A DNA stretch of 64,000 bases from Anniella stebbinsi (GCA_029215795.1 JARDYH010000004.1:220279517-220343516); one strand, 5' to 3'; counted from the first letter of the stretch, positions 21,484 through 32,641 are shown. Notes: a model not told the origin generated them from the letters alone. Numbers and translations: made by a program.

Positions 21484-21803
21484 TAGGGTGACCAGATAAA
21501 ATCCAGGTCAGGGCTCATGTAACTTTAACAGTTGTAGAGAAAAGGGAACTTCAGCCAGGGTCATTTGTATGCAATTAGTTCCTGGTGAAATTCCCTCTTC
21601 ATCACAACAGTTAAAGTTGCAGGAGCCCTGCCTTCTTTTGTATATGGTCACTCTAGTATAGTGCCTGCACCTTTAACTGTTGTGATGAAGAGGGAATTTC
21701 ACCAGGAACTAATTGCATACAAATGACACTGGCTGAAATTCCCTTTTCTCTACAACTGTTAAAGTTACATGAGCCCTGACCTGGATTTTATCTGGTCACC
21801 CTA
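21484..21803. mobile_element. DP hAT MITE with matching variants in both outer arms
   Basis: 320 bp with a perfect 8-bp duplication TGTATGCT (21476-21483, 21804-21811). Both outer arms carry AGATAAAATCCAGGTC (right arm in complement) where other copies have CATATGAAAAGGAGGAC. The rest matches the GCAATTAGTTCCTGGTGAAAT subfamily. Confidence 0.95.
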
Positions 21804-21811
21804 TGTATGCT

Positions 21812-22380
21812 GCACCAATTCCAGGATTCTGGGAGAGGGGTGTCTGCAAAAAAGGAGGTGTACAGAGAATTCCCATGCTGCCCCCAAACTTCAGGTGTGA
21901 TCCATACATAGTGAGACTAGTGGCCTGCTGATCTTGAGACTCCCATAAATGACTGACCTTCACTAGAGCAGCCATGGCCCCGTGTTTGCCATGGCTCAAA
22001 ATTGTCACACGAAATCACTCTTTTGCTTCCTGCTCTTTCGTAATGGCAAACAGTAAAAGGAGGGTGGTGAGAAGAGGGTAGAATGGGGGACTGTAAATGA
22101 GGTCCTGATTTTGTTCCAGTGGGTGAGAGAATGTAACCAGAGGCGACCCAAGGCTATTAAAAAGTTCAATACATCTGAAAATATATTTTAAATCTTAAAC
22201 AGAAAACAGTGAATGCCCTTTAACTTTTGAAAAATTAAAACAGGCGACACAGGAAATGTTAAGACATGGATATTTATAAAGAAAAGCACATGCAAAAGAG
22301 CATTATGTGCAAAAATAAAAAAATGAAACATGCCGAGATTTCGGAGAAAACAAAATTGTAATCATGAAACACAAAGGATA
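21812..22380. other. no recognised feature
   Basis: A-rich in its second half; no gene or repeat recognised. Confidence 0.4.
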
Positions 22381-22384
22381 TTGT

Positions 22385-22550
22385 AGGATATTGTAATTTT
22401 AACTTGTTTTTGTGCTTTATGCTTTTAAATTTTGTATATCGGTGTTTTAATTGTTCAATGTTTTAAATTTTTGTAAACTGCCCAGAGAGCTTCGGCTATG
22501 GGGCGGCATATAAATGGAATAAAATAAAAAATAAATAAAAATAAAGCTGT
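22385..22550 (+). mobile_element. L2-clade LINE 3' UTR and tail
   Basis: Contains GTAAACTGCCCAGAGAGCTT, then GGGGCGGCATATAAATG and an AATAAAATAAAA tail, a LINE 3' end seen again in reverse at 54120-54160. Confidence 0.8.
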
Positions 22551-22624
22551 GTGACGGTTGCATGTGAAAATTACATCACGCAAAGCAAACTGCAATTTGA
22601 CTCTTGCTAAGGCCTATAAGAAAA

Positions 22625-22795
22625 CAATATGAGCCTACATACACCAGTTGCTGTGGAACATGGGTGGGAGGGTGCTGTTGCACCCGTGTCCTGCTTGTGG
22701 GTTCCTGGTCGACAGCTGGTTGGTCACTGTGTGAACAGAGTGCTGGACTAGATGTACTCTTGGTCAGATCCAGCAGGGCTCTTATGTTCTTCAGG
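22625..22795 (+). mobile_element. CR1-type LINE tail
   Basis: ACACCAGTTGCTGTGGAACA, GGGTGCTGTTGCACCCGTGT and GGTCAGATCCAGCAGGGCTC are followed by TTATGTTCTT, the terminal octamer of this subfamily. Confidence 0.85.
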
Positions 22796-24304
22796 AAGGG
22801 GAGGCAAGGTCAGCAGGCAAACTCCCCCTCCCCACTATCCATTCTATTCCCCTCTCCCACAGTCCATGAATTCATAGCCCCAGATAAATGGCACAGGCAG
22901 GGCTATCATAAAACGACTTCATGTGTTCCATTTCATGCATCATCTCTGGAGATGAAATCACCCAAACAGAAGAAGAGAAACTTAAACATAAAAATCCTGA
23001 CTCTAGTCCCTTGGTTTGTGTGTGTTTAAGCTACTTTCACTTCACCCTTCCTATATATTTAAATTGGCTGTGAAGTGTGAAGGACCCCTTTTACTAAACT
23101 CAGGCACTTGCATCAGTTCAAATTCAACATTCTTCCTACCCAGTATAATTTTAATTGGTTCACAGCATGACATGATGCCTTCTCCCTCTGTCTTTCTCCT
23201 AGGTCACCCGAATTTAAACAAGCGACTTCTAAAAATCCCCAATCATCATCAAACACACAAGTGGCTTCCCACTTCAATTTCTTTGGTTGGCGGACTGCAA
23301 TTAAAAGATCAGAAATAAGAAAAATGCAGCCTGTAAAAACTACATATACTACTGAAGCTTGGCACAGCAGAAAGAGAAGCTAGAGGTTTCTTCCGTGATC
23401 AGATATCCAATGGGGGAAAAAAGCTTTCCGTCAAAGTCTGAACCCAGGCCACGTGGCTTGTTAGAGGAGGAAGCAATCCTCCAATACCCCTACAACAGCC
23501 CATGGATTACTGGAGGGATGGTTCCCCTAGGGGTGGCCAAAATCAGCAAGCGCTCAACCTGCCACTGCGTCAGCCCGTCCCCATGAACCAGGCTGAGCAA
23601 GCCTCCACCGAGCGCTTGGCAGATGCCCACCGTGGTTTCCGGTCCAGGTTTCACCCTCCACTCCTGTGCCAATGAGGGCCTTAAAGGCCCTATTAATGCA
23701 AAGGCACTGAGTGCGTCCAACTGGGTCAACGAGGGCCGGACACAGGTGGGTCTGCTGCTCTCGCGGACCCAGTCAGATGCTTGCGCAGGCCTCCCAGATT
23801 TAGATGGCACAACAAGCTATAACCAGGCAATGATTATTCAAATCGTGAAACCCTAGTTAAAAGTCTCTAATAATGAGAGACTGAAAATGAGAGGCGATGG
23901 CTTATTTTGATTTTGTAAACCAGGTCAGCCTCTCCTTATTAGGGACTCCAAGCTAGGGGCTGTAGCTAGAGCAGGGGTTAGGATTGGATTTGCCAAATAC
24001 GAAATGCGCCGCCACAAAAGAGGGGAAAGGAAGACACAGAAGTACATAAAAGGCGCAAATGCACATTTCAAAACGATTGCTCTAATTTAAATAGGAATAC
24101 AGTCCATCCAACCATAGCGGGGAAGGCTGCCAAATGGTTTAAATCCAATCCGTCACCTCAGGGTTCTATTCCATCACCCTGTGAGCCCAAATGCAGCAGG
24201 CCTTTCACCACCTGGAAAGAGCTCCACTGGGTGACCAGGAGTGGATGCAACTGCCATGGAGAAAAGAATGTCTTTGTGGCCATCGCCAAGCACTAGCCCA
24301 GGGG
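22796..24304. other. no gene recognised; small palindromic words near 23670-23700
   Basis: GGGCCTTAAAGGCCCTATTA at 23669-23688 resembles, in complement, 27560-27580. No exon is supportable. The open frames on both strands at 23359-23856 overlap each other and match no protein. Confidence 0.35.
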
Positions 24305-24415
24305 AGGGCAACCACCTTTGACTCGCTTCGGATCTGTTTCCGGGTCTTCCAAATCACCCCGCCTCGCCTCGGGTTTGAGATTCGGATCCGAAGCGATGCA
24401 CAGCCCTAGTGCGGG
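24305..24415. mobile_element. hAT-like terminus with GGATCCG words
   Basis: GATTCGGATCCGAAGCGATG followed by CACAGCCCTAG resembles the right end of the GATCCG-rich element at 48145-48613. TTCGGATCTGTTTCCGG may be the opposite arm. Confidence 0.5.
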
Positions 24416-24563
24416 CAGAACATCAGTTAGCAAGGAAGTCCACAACGTGGGAGCCAGTACACTAAAATCTCTACTTTGATGACCTCGAAACCAATCTCAG
24501 ATCCAGGCAGAGCACCCAAGAGCACCTCAATAGGTGACCTCAGTAACCAGGCAAGTTGATGAG

Positions 24564-24621
24564 GAAGAAGGCATGTTCTCAAATATCCTAGTCCTAAATT
24601 GTTTGAAAACATGCCTTCTTC
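24564..24621. repeat. hairpin with 20-bp arms
   Basis: GAAGAAGGCATGTTCTCAAA (24564-24583) pairs with TTTGAAAACATGCCTTCTTC (24602-24621) with one mismatch over an 18-nt loop. Confidence 0.85.
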
Positions 24622-24669
24622 AACAAAACCTTCAATCTGGCCCGGTAGCAAATAGACAGCCAATGCAGA

Positions 24670-25005
24670 CCTCTTGGCAAACGTGTTACATGCTGAAATG
24701 GGGTAAGCCCAGCTTTGGCATTAGATGTAGCTTCTGGACCAACTTCATGGGCAGCCCCACATATAGCACATTGCAGTAATCCAATCTTGAGTTTAGTAGT
24801 GCCTGTACACCTGTGGCCAAGCTATCCCTCTGAACAAGAGGCCAGGGCTGGCAAAAGGCACTCTTGAGATGCCATAGCCATTTGGGTCTCAAGCAATGAA
24901 GATGGGTCCAGGTGTACCCCCAAATCTTTCAGAGAGCATGAAACACCATAGCTTAGGTGTGCCACAAAGGGGAGGAAGAATGCATCAGAAGGGTTTCTGT
25001 TGTTT
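24670..25005 (-). pseudogene. L2-clade LINE RT fragment, reverse
   Basis: The minus strand reads SLKDLGVHLDPSSLLE at about 24885-24935 and ALLNSRLDYCNVLYVGLPMK at about 24735-24795. These are the two conserved blocks after the RT palm in L2-like LINEs and match 30835-31060 of the larger copy. It is frameshifted and truncated. Confidence 0.8.
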
Positions 25006-26484
25006 CCCATTAGTCATTTTCAAAAATGAAGCACTGATCTTTTACGGCATGTGCTATGTTGTCATATAAAGTGGAATTATTGTGAGACATTAAGATGTGT
25101 GCCTTAATCCATAAAGCAATTCTCTTCTGATTAATAGACAAGATCATCCTAAATCCTCTTGAGGCTCTTCCTTCGTCTTGCACTTTCCTTCTCTTTCCTT
25201 CATGTCATCAAAACAGAGAAGCTCCTGCCGGTCATGGAAAATTATACATTTTTATTCTTCTGAAGCAGCACATTGTTTGAAAAATTCTTTCTGCCTGACT
25301 CCCCATCCCTATAACATTTTATGTCAGTCAGCATATTACTTGAACACAAAAACCCGCAACAAATGAAAAGCATTTGCCAAGGGTAAGTAGTCATCATCAT
25401 TATGTTCGTAACTTCTTCATTGTGAACAATTCATGCAGAGCTTATGGGTAGGGTTTCTGTCCTTGCTGGCAGGGCTATGAGGGGGAAAACACACACCCAA
25501 AGATGTCATCTTTGAAGTTGTGAACTGCTCAATATGACCAGTGGAGGTGTTGGCTCTGATTTCAATGGGATGGAGAATCTGCTCTGGATTTCAATCAGAA
25601 ACAGTCAGAACTCCAAAGGAGCTACCCAAGGTGCGCCCTACTCATTGAACCCACTAGACTCCACTGACTGGGATTAACTCAGAGCTTTATCACACCTACT
25701 TTTTTCCCCCCCGGTTTGCTTCTGCGGGTTCCCCCTCCGTTTCCTATGCGAGTCTAGCATTTTGAATCACACCTGGTTGGTATTGCTGCGATACCTCAAG
25801 CTTGGCCTGTTCAAAATTTGCATTTCGGACTTTGCCCGTTCAGGGATACATCGACAGAGAAACTAAAAACGGCGACCTCAGGGCGAGAGAACAGCACAAC
25901 GGGGATGTCGTGCAAGTCCAGCGCTGAGTAAGTGGATCAAAGTCACGGCGGGCGGGCATCAATCCTCCTGTGTGGTGACTGCCTCATACAGCTGATCAAA
26001 GTTTACCAGTCAGCACTATGATCCTGTTATGTTGGGCGGTGTGTGCATGTTGCATTATCAAAAGTCCTGTTTTGTGTTTCTCACTTTTCCAAACTGTGGG
26101 ATAGTCACAGTGTAGATTTGCAGTGCGCGAGCATCCCTTTGTTTTGGTGTCACATCATCTGGAAGGGAAACAGCAGCCGCTCCACTGCTAATCTGAAAAA
26201 AGCCTGATATGTAGGTATGCATGAGAATTTTGCTTCTGCTCACGAAACATACCCTGTCCGAAGCTCCGAGCATGATTGCAAGATGTGTCCACTGAAAATA
26301 TCCGTAAGCTGTCAAACACGTGCTTCATTCGTTTCGTTCCCAATCCCCATTTCAATTAGTGCAAATTCCCTTCATGGACTGAATCAGCCCTGATTTAGCT
26401 TATGGAGAAAACGTGCACAAATTTGCGGAAATTTGCGCAAACCACCAATGTCTCCGGTTTGTTCAAGCATTCAAAGCATTTCAT
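25006..26484. other. no gene recognised
   Basis: About 1.5 kb with nothing supportable. 25690-26010 has TCACACCT and GTGTGGTGA-like ends in opposite orientation and may be a decayed MITE. 26390-26450 repeats AAATTTGCG words. Confidence 0.3.
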
Positions 26485-26655
26485 ATTCCTTAAAAATCCT
26501 TAAAATAATCCTTACAATAAATCCTTATAATAACCCTGCTGTGTAGATCAGTATTGGGAACCCCACATTGCAGAAGCAAAGAAATAGCAGCTTGTTTAGG
26601 AGCACCTGGCAGGATTGAGATTTGAACTGGAGGCCTACTGATTTGCCACTCACTA
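26485..26655. mobile_element. possible MIR/CORE-SINE-like relic
   Basis: AACCCTGCTGTGTAGATCAG, then GGGAACCCCACATTGCAGA and GGATTGAGATTTGAACTGG follow the order of words in old MIR/L2 3' regions. Weak, by eye only. Confidence 0.35.
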
Positions 26656-26772
26656 GTTCCCATGGAAGTAGGTTTGCAATGCCAAAATATTGCTGCATCT
26701 CACCCCAATCTCCCAGCTAGCCTGGAAGAGGATGTCATAATAATCAGTGTGGCACAGTGCACTGCAGCCTGC

Positions 26773-26848
26773 ATCCACCTGGTGTCCTCAATACTAGCTG
26801 GGGATGATAGGAGTTGTAGGTGGGGGCCATCAGGTTGAGCAAGGCTAG
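26773..26848. mobile_element. SP palindromic MITE, internally deleted
   Basis: CCACCTGGTGTCCTCAATAC at the left and GGAGTTGTAGGTGG followed by CCATCAGGTTGAGCAAGGCT at the right. Confidence 0.65.
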
Positions 26849-27046
26849 TTCATGCAATATCCAGCAGAGTCCACCTCTTCTATCTTTTTTCCCCTTTTCT
26901 TGTGAATTTAACAGAACAGAACGGAAAACAAATCATGAAAGAAAAAGAACAAAATTTTTATGCATATTTGATGAAAAAAAAATGACATTCTCTTCTATCT
27001 GGAGTTCTAATCAGTGGACAATATCCTTTATCACACTAACATCCAC

Positions 27047-27083
27047 CCCCCCCACACACACACAAACACACACACACACACAA
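27047..27083. repeat. (CA)n-rich microsatellite
   Basis: C-run followed by CA units with one A interruption. Confidence 0.9.
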
Positions 27084-27312
27084 CGCTTCTGGCCATCAGG
27101 TTTGCCATATTTCCCCCAAGAAAATGGAAGCTGGGGGTGTTGAATCTAAGGCTGAATCTGGCCTGACTCAGGTCCCAAACTGGCCTTCCAGAGTTCTCCA
27201 AATGGTCACAACCCCTGACCCTAGCCCCACCCACTTCCCTCACCCACCAATCATCTGATGGTTTCCCAGCTTTTGTGGAGGTATTACCCCAACCAAACGC
27301 TTTACCCTTGCC

Positions 27313-27549
27313 TAGGCTGACCATATGAAAAGGAGGACAGGGCTCATGTAACTTTAACAGTTGTAGAGGGGCCTTGCCTTCTTTTGTATATGGTCACTCT
27401 AGTATAGTGCCTGCAACTTTAACTGTTGTGATGAAGAAGGAATTTCACCAGGAACTAATTGCATACAAATGACACCGGCTGAAATTCCCTTTTCTCTACA
27501 ACTGTTCAAGTTACATGAGCCCTGTCCTCCTTTTCATATGGTCAGCCTA
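27313..27549. mobile_element. DP hAT MITE with internal deletion
   Basis: 237 bp with ends TAGGCTGACCATATG and CATATGGTCAGCCTA. The duplication CCCTTGCC/CCCTTGCA agrees at seven of eight bases. About 80 bp of the left half is missing. Confidence 0.9.
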
Positions 27550-27559
27550 CCCTTGCATT

Positions 27560-27840
27560 AATGGGGCCTTTACGGCCACTATTGCTTCAGCAGGGCAAAG
27601 TGCACCATTTCTGGGATCTCTGGAAATAGTGCACTCCCACCCCACCCCACTGCCTTAAAGGCAGCCGCCATTAACGCAGGAGAGGAGTGCATGATTCCGG
27701 CAGCCAGGGCGGGCGGCTCCTGAGCGCTTGCGGGGGGCTCACAAACGCTTGGGTGTGAGTCCACGCTCATGCTGGGCCCACCCGACTGGGCCCAGGGGTG
27801 CGGACCCGGTGGAGACCACAGGACACCCAGACCCATTCAG
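27560..27840. other. GC-rich insert of unknown nature
   Basis: GCATTAATGGGGCCTTTA near 27555 and CCTTAAAGGCAGCC followed by GCCATTAACGC near 27652-27678 form a loose inverted pair. No coding match for the 85-codon minus frame here. Confidence 0.35.
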
Positions 27841-27965
27841 GTGCTCACAGCATCCCTAATTGACAGTAAGAGACTTGAGCTAAAACATGCTGGTTTGAGC
27901 TCCATCTTCTTTGCCTTCAGCCCTGCCCCCAGGAGCTTCTCCGAAGCTGAATTTGGCAGTTGGGC

Positions 27966-28272
27966 TAGGGTGACCAAATGAAAAGGAGGACAGGGCTCCT
28001 GTATCTTTAACAGTTGCAAAGAAAAGGCAGCAGGTGTCATTTGGAGGCATGCAGCACCTGGTGAAATCCTCTCTTCATCAACCAACAGTTAAAGCTGCAG
28101 GAGCTATACGAGAGTGCCCAGATACAAAAGAGAGCAAGGCTCCTGCAGCTTTAACTGTGATGAATAGGGAATTTCTCCAGGTGCTGCATGCACATAAATG
28201 GCACCTGCTGCCTTTTCTATGCAACCGTTAAAGATACAGGAGCCCTGTCCTCCTTTCCATATGGTCACCCTA
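27966..28272. mobile_element. DP hAT MITE inside Z
   Basis: 307 bp; the duplication AGTTGGGC (27958-27965) and ATTTGGGC (28273-28280) agrees at seven of eight bases. It lies about 30 bp from the Z terminus. The right half shares the variants GTGCCCAGATAC and CTCCAGGTGCTGCATGCACA with the copy at 33113. Confidence 0.9.
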
Positions 28273-28305
28273 ATTTGGGCTGAAAGAGTTTCGACGCCCC
28301 TATTT

Positions 28306-28604
28306 GAAGTGGTCAAGCAAAGTGACAAATCTGGACTTTGACAGGAAAGTACAAACATACCCAGAAGGTAACTCATTTCCACTGCAACATCAGTCTCTAT
28401 TTCCTTAAAAATAAAAAGACAAACCTTGCCGCCTGCTAAAAATAAGCAATCTGCTCATGTTAGCAAAGGTGCTGTCTGCTCGTTTTATGCTAGGCAAATA
28501 AAGAGAAGAGATATCCAAGCTTCTTTAAAAAAAAAAATCCAGCCCGGAAAAATAAAACCTTTAAGGTCAAACGCATTTGGAGGTCTCTTATCAGAGGAAA
28601 AAGA
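28306..28604 (+). repeat. segment X, source-like copy of an inverted duplication
   Basis: This roughly 300-bp stretch reappears as its reverse complement at 32756-33100. Shared words include GCTAAAAATAAGCAATCTGC (with one base change) and GGCAAATAAAGAGAAGAGAT. Homology starts in the DP element to the left and ends after TCAGAGGAAAAA. Confidence 0.9.
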
Positions 28605-29216
28605 GCCCGAACACAAGTTGACCCTTGGTATTTAAATGAGAAGCTAACTAAATCAGGTGAGATGTTGGGTGAGCTGAGCCGTAAACGTTTGCATTTCAGT
28701 GCCCTTCTTGCATCTAGTTACATGCGAGGGGGGGGGGTTACTCTCAAAGCATAAGCACATCCTTTCAAAAGCCAGGTACTGCTTCAATGGGCAGGCAAAC
28801 AGGCACCAGCCATTAGACTGACCTACAAGGGCTTCTGGTGTTTTTTTCCCTCTCCTTCCCCTCACTCACAATAACAGGCTCAGCAGCACAGCCAGAGTTT
28901 TCCTAGAAGCAGGGCTGTGCTAAAGAATTCAAAACTGTGTGCCAAGCCACACTGCATCCTGTGACCTGTATAAATCCTGCTTATCTAGCATCGTTGATTC
29001 TGCTTTCACTAGTCATGCAGAGTGGAACAACACCGATGCTCTGGAAAAACCTGCTCAGCTCTGTCTCCTGCTTCTGAAATTTCACCAGCCCCATCATGAG
29101 AGCTAGAAACATTGAAATGGAAAAGCAACTGTGACAAAAACACCTATTTCTAACCTGTTTTATTATCTTCACATCAATGCATTTAGTTTTTCAGGTACAG
29201 TATATTCAAGTAAGAA
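28605..29216. other. no gene; G-run at about 28729-28738
   Basis: Nothing recognised apart from the homopolymer run. Confidence 0.4.
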
Positions 29217-29224
29217 GGGGTTAA

Positions 29225-31470
29225 CCGTGGGTAGGATCACTGGATCAGTTTCAGTTGGTGAGTACCGAGGACGTGGACAAGCTGCTTAGACGAGTGAGGA
29301 GGACAACTTGCCCTCTCGATCCCTGTCCTTCTTGGCTGGTCGCCCAGGGAGGAGATGCAATTAGACTATAATTACAACATATTATTAATACATCTCTCAG
29401 GGAGGAGAGTTTTCCATCCTGTTTAACAGAAACAGTGGTACGGCCGCTTCTAAAAAAGCCCTCCCTGGACCTTAATAACTACAGACCAGTATCAAATCTT
29501 TCATTTCTCGGCAAGGTGATCGAGAGGGCAGTTGCCTTCCAACTCCAAGCAGTTTTGGATGATACAGATTTTCTAGACCCATTTCAAACCGGCTTCAGGG
29601 CAGGATACGGAGTTGAGACTGCTATGGTCGCCTTAGTGAATGATCTACGCTTGAGTACTGACAGGGGGAGTGTGTCCCTGCTGGTACTTCTGTATCTCTC
29701 AGCAGCTTTCGTGTCATGAGGCAGTCTGAAGAATCTTCCTCTGAGGAGGAAGAAGTGGCAGAGACTGCAGCTTTACCCATTCCCCAGGACTTACCGGAGG
29801 AGGAGGAACAGCAGGGAGATTCCTCTGAAGAGCCCCAGGAAAGCCACCCTCTCCCACCCCCTGTTTCTAATGAGGAAGACTCGGGCCTGAAGGAGTTTGT
29901 CCAGTAACTTCCCAGCAAAGGCGGCAGCTCAAACGGGCGGAGAAAGCTAAGCCCACAAGGTGAAGCATGAGACTGAGAAAACAGAGCACAGCTGATGCAA
30001 GCCTTAAGTAAGATAACGAAGGAATTGCACGAAGCTGTGAACAGGCTCAAGCAACTATAAAGGAGAAAGAAGGCAGAAGCTAAGATCCGTTGAGAACAAC
30101 CGTCGTCTTCGGCTCTTCACACCCGGCATACTCCTGAATCGGAACCTGTGGACTGAACAACCGGCTTGACTATTTTGGCTCTGGACTTTGGACTGCTCTA
30201 ATACTTGGTTTGACCCTCGGCTTGACATTCGGACAGACTGAACTTTTGGCGTGACCTTGGCTATTGGTAATTGGATTTTGGAATTGCAAATAAACCCTTT
30301 AAACTGTTAAAGGCCTGGCATTTTTCCCAGACATTCTTAGATAAGGGAGTTGGCAGGCTTCCTATACTAAGAGTCGTAAATACGACATTTCGATACCATT
30401 GACCATAGTATCCTTCTGGTATGCCTGGGGGGATTGGGAATCGGGGGCACTGTGCTTCAGTCATTCCGGTCCTACCTCTCGGGCAGGTTCCAGATGGTGA
30501 TAGTTGCTCCTCAAAGAAGGAGCTGTTGTATGGTGTACCACAAGGTGCCATCCTTTCCCCAATGCTGTTTAACATCTACATGATCATCCGGAGGCATGGG
30601 GCAGGGTGCTATCAGTACGCTGATGACACCCAAATATATTTCACTATGCCTTTGACAACAGCGTCAGCTAAGGATAGTGTGTCTCCTCTGAATGAACGCT
30701 TGGAGGCAGTAATGGGTTGGATGAGGGTAAACAAGTTGAAGCTGAATCCAGACAAGATGGAGGTGCTTGCTGTCAAAGGTCCCAACCTGGGTTTGGAGGT
30801 GTGTCAACCAGTTCTGGATGGGGTTACACTCTCCCTGAAAGGCTGTGTTCACAGCTTGGGGGTGCTCCTGGATCCATCGCTTCAAATGACAGCTCAGATA
30901 GATGCGACAGCCAGGCGTGCCTACTATCAGCTTCAGCTGATATGCCAGTTGCGCCCCTTCCTAGAGTTGGAAGACCTAAAAACAGTAGTGCATGCGCTGG
31001 TAATTTCGAGGCTTGGCTTCTGCAATGCGCTGTACATAGGGCTACCTCTGTGCCTGGTCCGGAAACTTCAGCTAGTTCAAAATATAGCAGCAAGGTTGGT
31101 CACCGGTGCACCTAGGGCTGACCATATTACACCACTTTTATAATCATTCCACTGGATGCCAATTAGTTTCTGGGCGAAGTACAAAGTGTTGGTTATTACC
31201 TTTAAAGCCCTACATGGTTTGGGTCCAGGTTACCCGTGGGATCGCCTTCTCCCATACAATCCGCCCCGCACGCTCAGTTCTTCTGGGAAGAATTTGCTAC
31301 GGTCAGCCAAAACCAGGCTGACAACTGTTACCCAGAGGACCTTCTCTTCTGCCGCTCCCAGACTGTGGAATGGCCTGCCGGAGGAGATTCGTCCACTTGA
31401 TAGTTTCTTTGACTTTAAGAAAGCCATAAAGACCAATCTCTTCCGGCAGGCCTACCCAGTGGAATTTTAA
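29225..31470 (+). pseudogene. reverse transcriptase ORF of the L2-clade LINE, broken
   Basis: In life this protein would reverse-transcribe the LINE RNA at a nicked target (target-primed reverse transcription). Visible blocks in order: VRPLLKKPSLDLNNYRPVSN at 29437-29496; FQTGFRAGYGVETAMVAL at about 29582-29635; an SAAF string just before the LTR; DTIDHSILL just after it; YGVPQGAILSPMLFNIYM at about 30527-30580; the catalytic YADD codons at 30616-30627, intact; NKLKLNPDKMEVL at about 30730-30768; SLGVLLDPSLQM; LGFCNALYIGLPL; and LPEEIRPLDSFFDFKKAIKT near the end. At least two frameshifts (between 30420 and 30520, and near 31141), one stop and the 676-bp LTR insertion destroy it. No upstream ORF1 or endonuclease domain remains. 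Confidence 0.9.
29712..30387 (+). mobile_element. solo LTR of a retroviral-like or Gypsy-like element
   Basis: 676 bp starting TGTCATGAGG and ending AATACGACA, so the ends are TGTC...GACA. The flanking 5-bp duplication TTTCG lies at 29707-29711 and 30388-30392. An AATAAA signal lies near 30288. No second LTR, primer-binding site or internal genes are present, so this is a solo LTR left by recombination. The orientation is inferred from the polyadenylation signal. A 63-codon acidic frame (29716-29907) begins at the LTR edge and has no recognised function. Ty3/Gypsy or endogenous retroviral origin cannot be separated from the LTR alone. Confidence 0.9.
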
Positions 31471-31590
31471 GAGTTTTATTGGTATTTTAATAATTATAAA
31501 TTTTATATGTTTTTAATCAGTTTTATGTATTTTATGTAATTTGTACTGATGTTGTGCCCCGCCTCGATCCTGAGGGAGAGGTGAGTAAGA

Positions 31591-31591
<1 letters not shown>

Positions 31592-31624
<33 letters not shown>
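31592..31624. repeat. (AAT)n tail of the L2-clade LINE
   Basis: About 11 units directly after the LINE 3' end. Confidence 0.95.
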
Positions 31625-31625
<1 letters not shown>

Positions 31626-31679
31626 GGAGGGGGCTTGTGTGTTCTCCCTGTGGGGAGAGGGGGGGTGAGTGATGTCAGA

Positions 31680-31888
31680 TATGGTGACCATATGAAAAAG
31701 AGGACATGGTTCCTGTATCTTTAACAGTCGTGTTAAAAAAGGAATTTCAGCAAGTATCATTTGTACGCATGCAACACCTGGTGAAATTCCCTTAAGCACA
31801 ACAGTTAAAGCTGCAGGAGCCCTGCCCTCTTTTGTATCTTGTCACTCTAGGCAGCTTTAACTGTTGTGATGAAGAGGGAATTTCATTA
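31680..31888. mobile_element. DP hAT MITE, right part lost
   Basis: Starts TATGGTGACCATATG and runs through the first half and the central unit, then ends abruptly after GATGAAGAGGGAATTTCATT. Confidence 0.85.
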
Positions 31889-32103
31889 ACGGAAGCCAAG
31901 GGAAGGTGCTCATGCGATTATTGGAGCACTTCAAAAGTACACGCGTGGTTTCAGCCTTCGACTGGGAGCTTTGCAGGTCATGGCTGCTTTTCATTAATGC
32001 CAGCAATACGGCCGCTTTTACTAAGCTCCAAGAATGAGACAGGCTGCAGAGCTCTGAGCAGACTTGGGATGGAGCTTTCTTCTTCCTCCCAACATCATCT
32101 AGC
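31889..32103. other. no recognised feature
   Basis: Nothing recognised. Confidence 0.4.
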
Positions 32104-32218
32104 CCAGCCTTCCCCAAACTGGCACCCTCCAGATGGGTTGGATGACACCTCCCATCATACCCAGCCAACATGGGGATGATGGGAGGTGTTGTTGTCCAAG
32201 ACATCTGGAAGGCCTCGG
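32104..32218. mobile_element. SP palindromic MITE
   Basis: CACCTCCCATCATACCCAGC pairs with GATGATGGGAGGTGTTG; outer words CCCTCCAGATG and CATCTGGAAGG are inverted. Confidence 0.75.
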
Positions 32219-32640
32219 AGTTGGGCGAGGGCAGATTTCGCCATTGCATCACATCACAGGCTAGGGAGGACCATATAAGACTAATAACCAAAGGCAGACG
32301 CTCAGCAGGGAAGGGATGAAAAGGCTGGCTCCAAAGCCCCACGGTGATTTGCTGCTGCCATGAAGGCACGTTCACAAACGGCTGGCAGCCTCCTCAGCAT
32401 GCAACAGCCAAGCTTTCCTGGACGAGAGGAACCTCATTATTGCAAAAGCAACAAGGGAGGACCTGGAAAGCAGCCACCGCCACGATCACAAAAAGAATCG
32501 GAGCATGACACCTGAACAACTTCACTGGGCTCCCAGGTTGTGATGCTGGAATAACAACAGCAGACAGCAAGCGGTCCAGGAAATGGGCCGCTTCAGAATC
32601 ATCACAAGAGCTAAAGGTGATGCTATTTATACATTTTCAT
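32219..32640. other. no recognised feature
   Basis: Nothing recognised. Confidence 0.4.
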
Positions 32641-32641
32641 C

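Larger units (their letters stand above)
27140..28305 (-). mobile_element. Z, old hAT-like element, interrupted
   Basis: Blocks 27150-27312, 27845-27965 and 28281-28305 follow the same order as the continuous copy at 42140-42490. The last block ends GGCTGAAAGAGTTTCGACGC, the Z terminus. Two DP copies (27313-27549 and 27966-28272), each with a near-perfect 8-bp duplication, and a GC-rich stretch (27560-27840) interrupt it. Confidence 0.6.
29217..31624 (+). mobile_element. L2-clade LINE, 5'-truncated, split by a solo LTR
   Basis: About 1.7 kb of LINE when the LTR insertion is removed. It contains the RT domain, the C-terminal block and a 3' UTR ending TGTGCCCCGCCTCGATCCTG...AGAAATAATAAT. The same tail occurs at 38060-38150 (forward) and 56990-57060 (reverse), so one family contributed several copies. 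I assign it to the L2 branch from the order and wording of the conserved blocks. CR1 proper, present elsewhere in the window, has a different terminus. Confidence 0.85.

Noticed and set aside
29716..29907. Glu-rich 63-codon frame at the LTR edge
   Set aside because: It lies inside the solo LTR, has no start context or known match, and there is no internal retroelement sequence next to it.
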